Shown: positions 60,265 to 64,000 of the stretch, in pieces | Layout: every line of letters begins with the position of its first letter | Position numbering within the stretch: position 1 is the stretch's first letter | From: Ancylobacter novellus | Lineage (GTDB): Bacteria > Pseudomonadota > Alphaproteobacteria > Rhizobiales > Methylopilaceae | Length of the DNA stretch: 64,000 bases | Reading direction: 5' to 3' | Assembly: GCA_003241695.1 (NCBI GenBank) | Contig: QFPN01000004.1 | Coordinates: forward strand, 1 to 64,000 | Translations under genes and position numbers: made by a program | The notes under the pieces: model-generated | The model's input: only the letters and a program-made list of their open reading frames with translations | What the model was told of the DNA's origin: nothing | Databases searched by the model: none

Positions 60265-61467
60265 TCAGCGCAGCGAGCCGCAGAAGCGCTGGATGCGCCG
60301 GCAGGCTTCCTCCAGCGTCGCGTCGGCGGTCGCATAGGAGATGCGGAAATTCGGCCCCAGCCCGAAGGCCGAGCCCTGCACCACCGCGACGCCCTCGGCT
60401 TCCAGCAGCTCCGACACGAAGTCCTTGTCAGTCTCGATTTTGACGCCTGATGGCGTCGTCTTGCCGATCACGCCCTCGCAGGACGGATAGACATAGAACG
60501 CGCCTTCCGGCTTCGGACATTTCAAGCCGCTCGCCTGGTTCAGCATCGAGACCACGAGGTCGCGCCGCCGCTCGAACGCCGTGCGGAAGCCTGGCAGGAA
60601 GTCCTGCGGGCCGCTCAGCGCCTCGAGCGCCGCGAACTGCGCGATGGTGCAGGCGCCGGACGTCTGCTGGCCCTGCACCATGTCCATCGCCTTGATGAGC
60701 TCGGCGGGACCGGCCGCATAGCCGATGCGCCAGCCGGTCATGCAATAGGCCTTCGAAACGCCGTTCATGGTGAGCGTGCGCTCGTAAAGGCCGTGCTCGA
60801 CCTGCGCCGGCGTCGTGAACTCGAAGCCGCCGAAGACGAGATGCTCGTACATGTCGTCGGTCAGCACCCACACGTGCGGGTGGCGCATCAGCACGTCGGT
60901 CAGGGCCTTGAGCTCGTCGCGGGAATAGGCTGCGCCGGACGGGTTCGAGGGCGAGTTGAACAGGAACCACTTGGTCTTGGGCGTGATGGCGGCTTCGAGC
61001 GCCTCGGGGCGGACCTTGAAGCCGTCCTCGATCTTCGTATCGACGAAGACCGGCGTTCCGCCGTTGAGCGCGACCATCTCGGGATAGCTTACCCAATAGG
61101 GCGCGGGGATCACGACCTCGTCGCCGGGGTTCAGCGTCGCCACGAAGGCGTTGTAGAGGATCTGCTTGCCGCCGGTGCCGACGATGGTCTGGCTGGGCTT
61201 GTAGTCGAGCCCGTTCTCGCGCTTGAACTTCTGCGCGATCGCCTCGCGCAGGGGCGCGATGCCCGAGACCGGCGGATATTTGGTCTCGCCGCGCCGGATG
61301 GCGTCGATCGCCGCGTCCTTGATGTTCTGGGGCGTGTCGAAGTCGGGCTCGCCGGCGCCCAGCCCGATGACGTCGCGCCCCACGGCCTTCATCTCCCGCG
61401 CCTTCTGCGTCACCGCGATGGTGGCGGACGGCTTTACGCGCGACAGCGCGTCGGCGAGGAAGGCCAT
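60265..61467 (-). CDS. Aspartate aminotransferase (class I, PLP-dependent)
   Basis: 400 aa. Fold-type I aminotransferase of the aspartate/prephenate subgroup common in alphaproteobacteria: A-G-E-P-D-F-D-T-P near 38, N-S-P-S-N-P-S-G near 172, PLP Lys ~237 in G-V-S-K-A-Y-C-M-T-G-W-R-I-G-Y, and R-I-S-Y-A near the end. Interconverts aspartate and oxaloacetate, possibly also arogenate/prephenate. Stands alone. Confidence 0.94.
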   Translation of the reverse strand: MAFLADALSRVKPSATIAVTQKAREMKAVGRDVIGLGAGEPDFDTPQNIKDAAIDAIRRGETKYPPVSGIAPLREAIAQKFKRENGLDYKPSQTIVGTGGKQILYNAFVATLNPGDEVVIPAPYWVSYPEMVALNGGTPVFVDTKIEDGFKVRPEALEAAITPKTKWFLFNSPSNPSGAAYSRDELKALTDVLMRHPHVWVLTDDMYEHLVFGGFEFTTPAQVEHGLYERTLTMNGVSKAYCMTGWRIGYAAGPAELIKAMDMVQGQQTSGACTIAQFAALEALSGPQDFLPGFRTAFERRRDLVVSMLNQASGLKCPKPEGAFYVYPSCEGVIGKTTPSGVKIETDKDFVSELLEAEGVAVVQGSAFGLGPNFRISYATADATLEEACRRIQRFCGSLR

Positions 61468-61573
61468 GGGACGGCTCCGGATCTCGATGCGGCGACGGCG
61501 CGGTTTCTAGGCCTGACGCCTTCGCGGCGCAAGGAGACGGGTCCCGCGCCCTGTCGAGACGCGGGACCCAAGG

Positions 61574-62746
61574 TCATGCCCGCCGCACCCGGCGGCGTCG
61601 GGGACGGCGGTACGGCCGGAACACATAAAGCGCATGAAACGCGACGCCGCTCGGGCGAAGCGGCAGCTCCGCCGGAAAGCGACGACGCGCCAGCCACCAC
61701 GGCCGCCAGACCGCAGACCAGCGCCCGGGGTCGCGCATATCGCCGCCCCAGGGCTTGATCTGCGGCCTCTCCGGCGCCTGGCTCACGAGCCAGCTCCTGG
61801 CCGCGAACCACACTTCCGGCGGAGCCGGCGCGTTCTCCGGGCCCTTGAGCTGCTCGAACTGCGGAAAGGGAGCGTCCTCCGGGAAATAGACCGAGAGTGT
61901 GGCGACGCGCTCACCGCCGCGACGGACGGAGAACACGCGTTCGCAGTCCCGGGCGATCGCCCAAGCGTAGTCCCGAACGCAGTTCCGCATCACTGTCGCC
62001 TCCTCGTCGAGAGCCCCCTCGTCGGCGACGGCGACGAACTCGAACCCGTCGGCCACGCCGCCGTCGAGCCACGGAGCCGCCCTTTCGGCGCCAAGCGCGA
62101 GGAAGCCGTCGATGCGCTCGAGCCAGCGGCGCGAACGTTCGAGCGCCGCCTCGCGGCCGATCGTGGACGACCAGCGCCCGCCCGCGAGCGCGCCGCCGCG
62201 GGTGGCCGGCCGCCGCGCGAACCACGAGTGGAGCGCGACCAGCCGGGCCTCCTCGGCCGTCAGCCCTTCGGGCGCCGCGCATTCCCGCGCGGCCCAGAGC
62301 GCCGCTCCGTCGTCGCCCCAGCGCGCGGCCTCCGCGACCGCCGCGAGCCACGCGGCGGCGACCGACCGCGAACGCGGCAGCACATTCGCGACGCGGATCG
62401 AGAAGATCGCGCCGCCCGGCAGGTCGGGCGAAGCCGCGCCGAAGGCTTCCGGCGGGAGCCGGCGGACCCAGAGCGGCATTTCGGCCGCGAGCGCCGCCGC
62501 CTTGAGCGATCCGCCCTCGCGCACGATCGCGGCCGCTCGCGCCGAGCGCGCGGACCGCGGCTCGACGGCGAAGCGGTGGAGCAGCGCTGGAAACGACGCC
62601 GCGAGGTCGCGCAGCCGCGCGTCGCGCTCAGCCACGCGCGCGATCGCGGGCCGGATCTCGGCCGAGAAGCGGGCGAGCGTCGGCGGCGCGGCAGGCCGCG
62701 CCGGACGCCCCCGCGCGAAGGCGGACGCCATATCGAGAATGGACAT
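61574..62746 (-). CDS. PcfJ-like domain protein
   Basis: 390 aa. The C-terminal half has the PcfJ signature: D-E-E-A-T-V-M-R-N-C-V-R-D-Y near 240, then F-S-V-R-R-G-G-E-R-V-A-T-L-S-V-Y-F near 263 and a Q-L-K-G-P-E-N motif. PcfJ-like proteins were first noted on conjugative plasmids but chromosomal ones are widespread; function unknown. N-terminal half is Ala/Arg-rich. No conjugation genes nearby. Start at M-S-I-L-D-M-A. Confidence 0.75.
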   Translation of the reverse strand: MSILDMASAFARGRPARPAAPPTLARFSAEIRPAIARVAERDARLRDLAASFPALLHRFAVEPRSARSARAAAIVREGGSLKAAALAAEMPLWVRRLPPEAFGAASPDLPGGAIFSIRVANVLPRSRSVAAAWLAAVAEAARWGDDGAALWAARECAAPEGLTAEEARLVALHSWFARRPATRGGALAGGRWSSTIGREAALERSRRWLERIDGFLALGAERAAPWLDGGVADGFEFVAVADEGALDEEATVMRNCVRDYAWAIARDCERVFSVRRGGERVATLSVYFPEDAPFPQFEQLKGPENAPAPPEVWFAARSWLVSQAPERPQIKPWGGDMRDPGRWSAVWRPWWLARRRFPAELPLRPSGVAFHALYVFRPYRRPRRRRVRRA

Positions 62747-62963
62747 TTGGATAGATCCCGGAGCGCGCGGGCGGACGTCGGCGCGGTCAAGAGCGAAGCA
62801 ACGACTGGGGATGTGAGGGCGGCTTTACCGCCCGCGCGTCAGATGTCGCTGACAAATAGGGGATAGCGACAGAACTGCATCAATAACGCCTCCCCTTGCT
62901 CCGGGTTTTCGATAGAGCGGCCATTTACAGCCCTGACGAGCAAAAATCAAGCGGTCTTGCGCC

Positions 62964-63884
62964 TTACACCGGCAGAACGTCCTCGCCCTCGCCGACCCGC
63001 GCGCCGCCCGCCTCCTCCAGCTGGAGCAGCAGCGCCGCGTGGTCGTAGCCGCCGCCGCCCATCGCGTCGCGCAGGAAGAGGTAGCGGTCGCGGGCGTCGC
63101 GGGTGAGCGGCAGGGTCACGCCGCCCTCGGCCGCGGCTTCGAGCGCGGTCTGAAGATCCTTGATCTGGGTCGAGACCGTCCCGCCCGGCCGGAAGTCGCG
63201 CTCCAGCATGCGGCGGCCATGCTCCTCGAGGATGCGGCTTTCCGCAAAGCCGCCGCGGATCGCCTCCCGCACCGCCGCCGGGTCCGCGCCGCCGGCGGCT
63301 GCGAGCAGCAGCGCCTCGGCGACCGCGCCGATCGTCACGCCGACGATCACCTGGTTCGCGAGCTTCGCCACCTGCCCCGCGCCGGACGGCCCGACCCGCG
63401 TCGCCCGGCCCAGCGCCGCGAAGACCCGCGCGGCGTCGGCGAAATCAGCCTCGTCGCCGCCCGCCATGATGGCGAGCGATCCGGCTTCGGCGCCGCGAAC
63501 CCCGCCCGAGACCGGCGCATCCAGATGGCGTCGGCCGTGGGCGGCGAGGCGTTGGGCGTGGTCGCGCGCGGTCGCGGGCGGGATCGAGCTCATGTCGATC
63601 ACGAGCGCGCCGGGCGCCAGCGCTTCGGCCGCCCTTCCCGAGCCGAACAGCGCGTCCGCGACCGCCGGCCCGTCGGCGAGCATCGTGACGACGATCGCGG
63701 CGCCCTCCACCGCCTCCACGGCGGTCTCGGCGACGGTCGCGCCGACGTCGGCAAGCGGCTCGGCCTTGGCGCGCGTGCGGTTCCAGACCGTGACGGCGAA
63801 ACCGGCGCCGAGAAGACGACGCGCCATCGGCGCGCCCATGAGGCCGACGCCGAGCACGGCGACGCGGAGCGGAGCGGGGGTCAT
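62964..63884 (-). CDS. 3-hydroxyisobutyrate dehydrogenase family oxidoreductase
   Basis: 306 aa. N-terminal Rossmann domain with V-L-G-V-G-L-M-G-A-P-M-A near 7 (family glycine motif), L-D-A-P-V-S-G-G near 121 (substrate loop), catalytic Lys in G-A-G-Q-V-A-K-L-A-N-Q near 170 and an all-helical C-terminal domain. Oxidises a beta-hydroxyacid with NAD(P)+; could be a tartronate-semialdehyde or 3-hydroxyisobutyrate dehydrogenase. Start at M-T-P-A-P-L; the longer frame (63971) adds no conserved residues. Confidence 0.9.
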   Translation of the reverse strand: MTPAPLRVAVLGVGLMGAPMARRLLGAGFAVTVWNRTRAKAEPLADVGATVAETAVEAVEGAAIVVTMLADGPAVADALFGSGRAAEALAPGALVIDMSSIPPATARDHAQRLAAHGRRHLDAPVSGGVRGAEAGSLAIMAGGDEADFADAARVFAALGRATRVGPSGAGQVAKLANQVIVGVTIGAVAEALLLAAAGGADPAAVREAIRGGFAESRILEEHGRRMLERDFRPGGTVSTQIKDLQTALEAAAEGGVTLPLTRDARDRYLFLRDAMGGGGYDHAALLLQLEEAGGARVGEGEDVLPV

Positions 63885-64000
63885 GGGCGTCTTTCTCGCG
63901 TCTCGTCCCTCCCCTTGCGGGGCGGGGACCGGATGAAGCGGCTCCGGACGACGGGAAGGCCACGAAGTCACGCGCGCCGACTGCGGCTTCGTCCCGAACC

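Overview
The window is a high-GC stretch of chromosome from an alphaproteobacterium, most likely a member of the Hyphomicrobiales (the Methylobacterium/Methylocystis/Beijerinckia side of the order). This rests on gene content and protein style: a dnaG-rpoD operon with a long alphaproteobacterial RpoD, a DnaG whose zinc ligands are mostly replaced, minCDE behind a perfect CtrA box, DUF6481, DUF992 and DUF2189 proteins, twin pirins, a bacteriophytochrome and a Glf/glycosyltransferase pair. The exact genus cannot be read from the sequence. Nearly all of the DNA is housekeeping and metabolic; I see no prophage, CRISPR array, rRNA operon or intact insertion sequence.

Layout. 1-1.2 kb: the end of an M41 (FtsH-type) protease overlapping arfB, then a decapitated second arfB. 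1.4-6.2 kb: DUF6481 coiled-coil protein, YciF-type ferritin-like protein, SIMPL protein, soluble chemoreceptor, YceI, and a ParD/ParE-type toxin-antitoxin pair with a frameshifted toxin. 6.3-12.5 kb, minus strand: two membrane proteins (DUF2809, DUF817), rpoD, dnaG and a MarR regulator. rpoD carries an apparent 65-nt deletion. 12.5-15.3 kb: a glutathione transferase divergent from marR across an 18-bp perfect palindrome, a double DUF1428 protein, rpsD and DUF2188. 15.4-20.2 kb, minus strand: ligA, recN, bamD. 20.4-26.1 kb: a divergent envelope-sugar locus (clan GH-A glycosidase plus ABC exporter one way, glycosyltransferase plus UDP-galactopyranose mutase the other). 26.2-32.2 kb: cytochrome P450, an AT-rich patch ahead of tadE-tadG, a basic conserved protein, tRNA-Pro and small stress-type proteins. 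32.3-40.7 kb: a hybrid kinase with two receiver domains, a relic of an RTX protein tail, a LysR regulator divergent from two pirins, an MpaB/DUF2236 protein and an exported UbiC-like protein. 40.8-46.9 kb: tRNA-Lys, the tctCBA tricarboxylate transporter, a VOC protein, a DsbA-like protein and cbpA-cbpM. 46.9-52.1 kb: an HTH protein, an alpha/beta-hydrolase-like orphan, rpsU, cspA and minCDE. 52.2-63.9 kb: bacteriophytochrome kinase, CoA transferase, HiPIP, DUF2189, msrP, DUF992, aspartate aminotransferase, a PcfJ-like protein and a 3-hydroxyisobutyrate dehydrogenase-family enzyme.

Notable points are the disrupted rpoD (more likely an assembly or sequence defect than biology), the second arfB cut exactly at its GGQ motif, the frameshifted ParE, two copies of a roughly 123-bp palindromic repeat, the CtrA box at minC, an RTX tail relic between two unrelated genes, and a 24 percent GC patch ahead of tadE. 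I found no convincing wholly new defence or mobile system. The best candidate for an undescribed functional unit is the glycosidase-exporter / glycosyltransferase-Glf locus.
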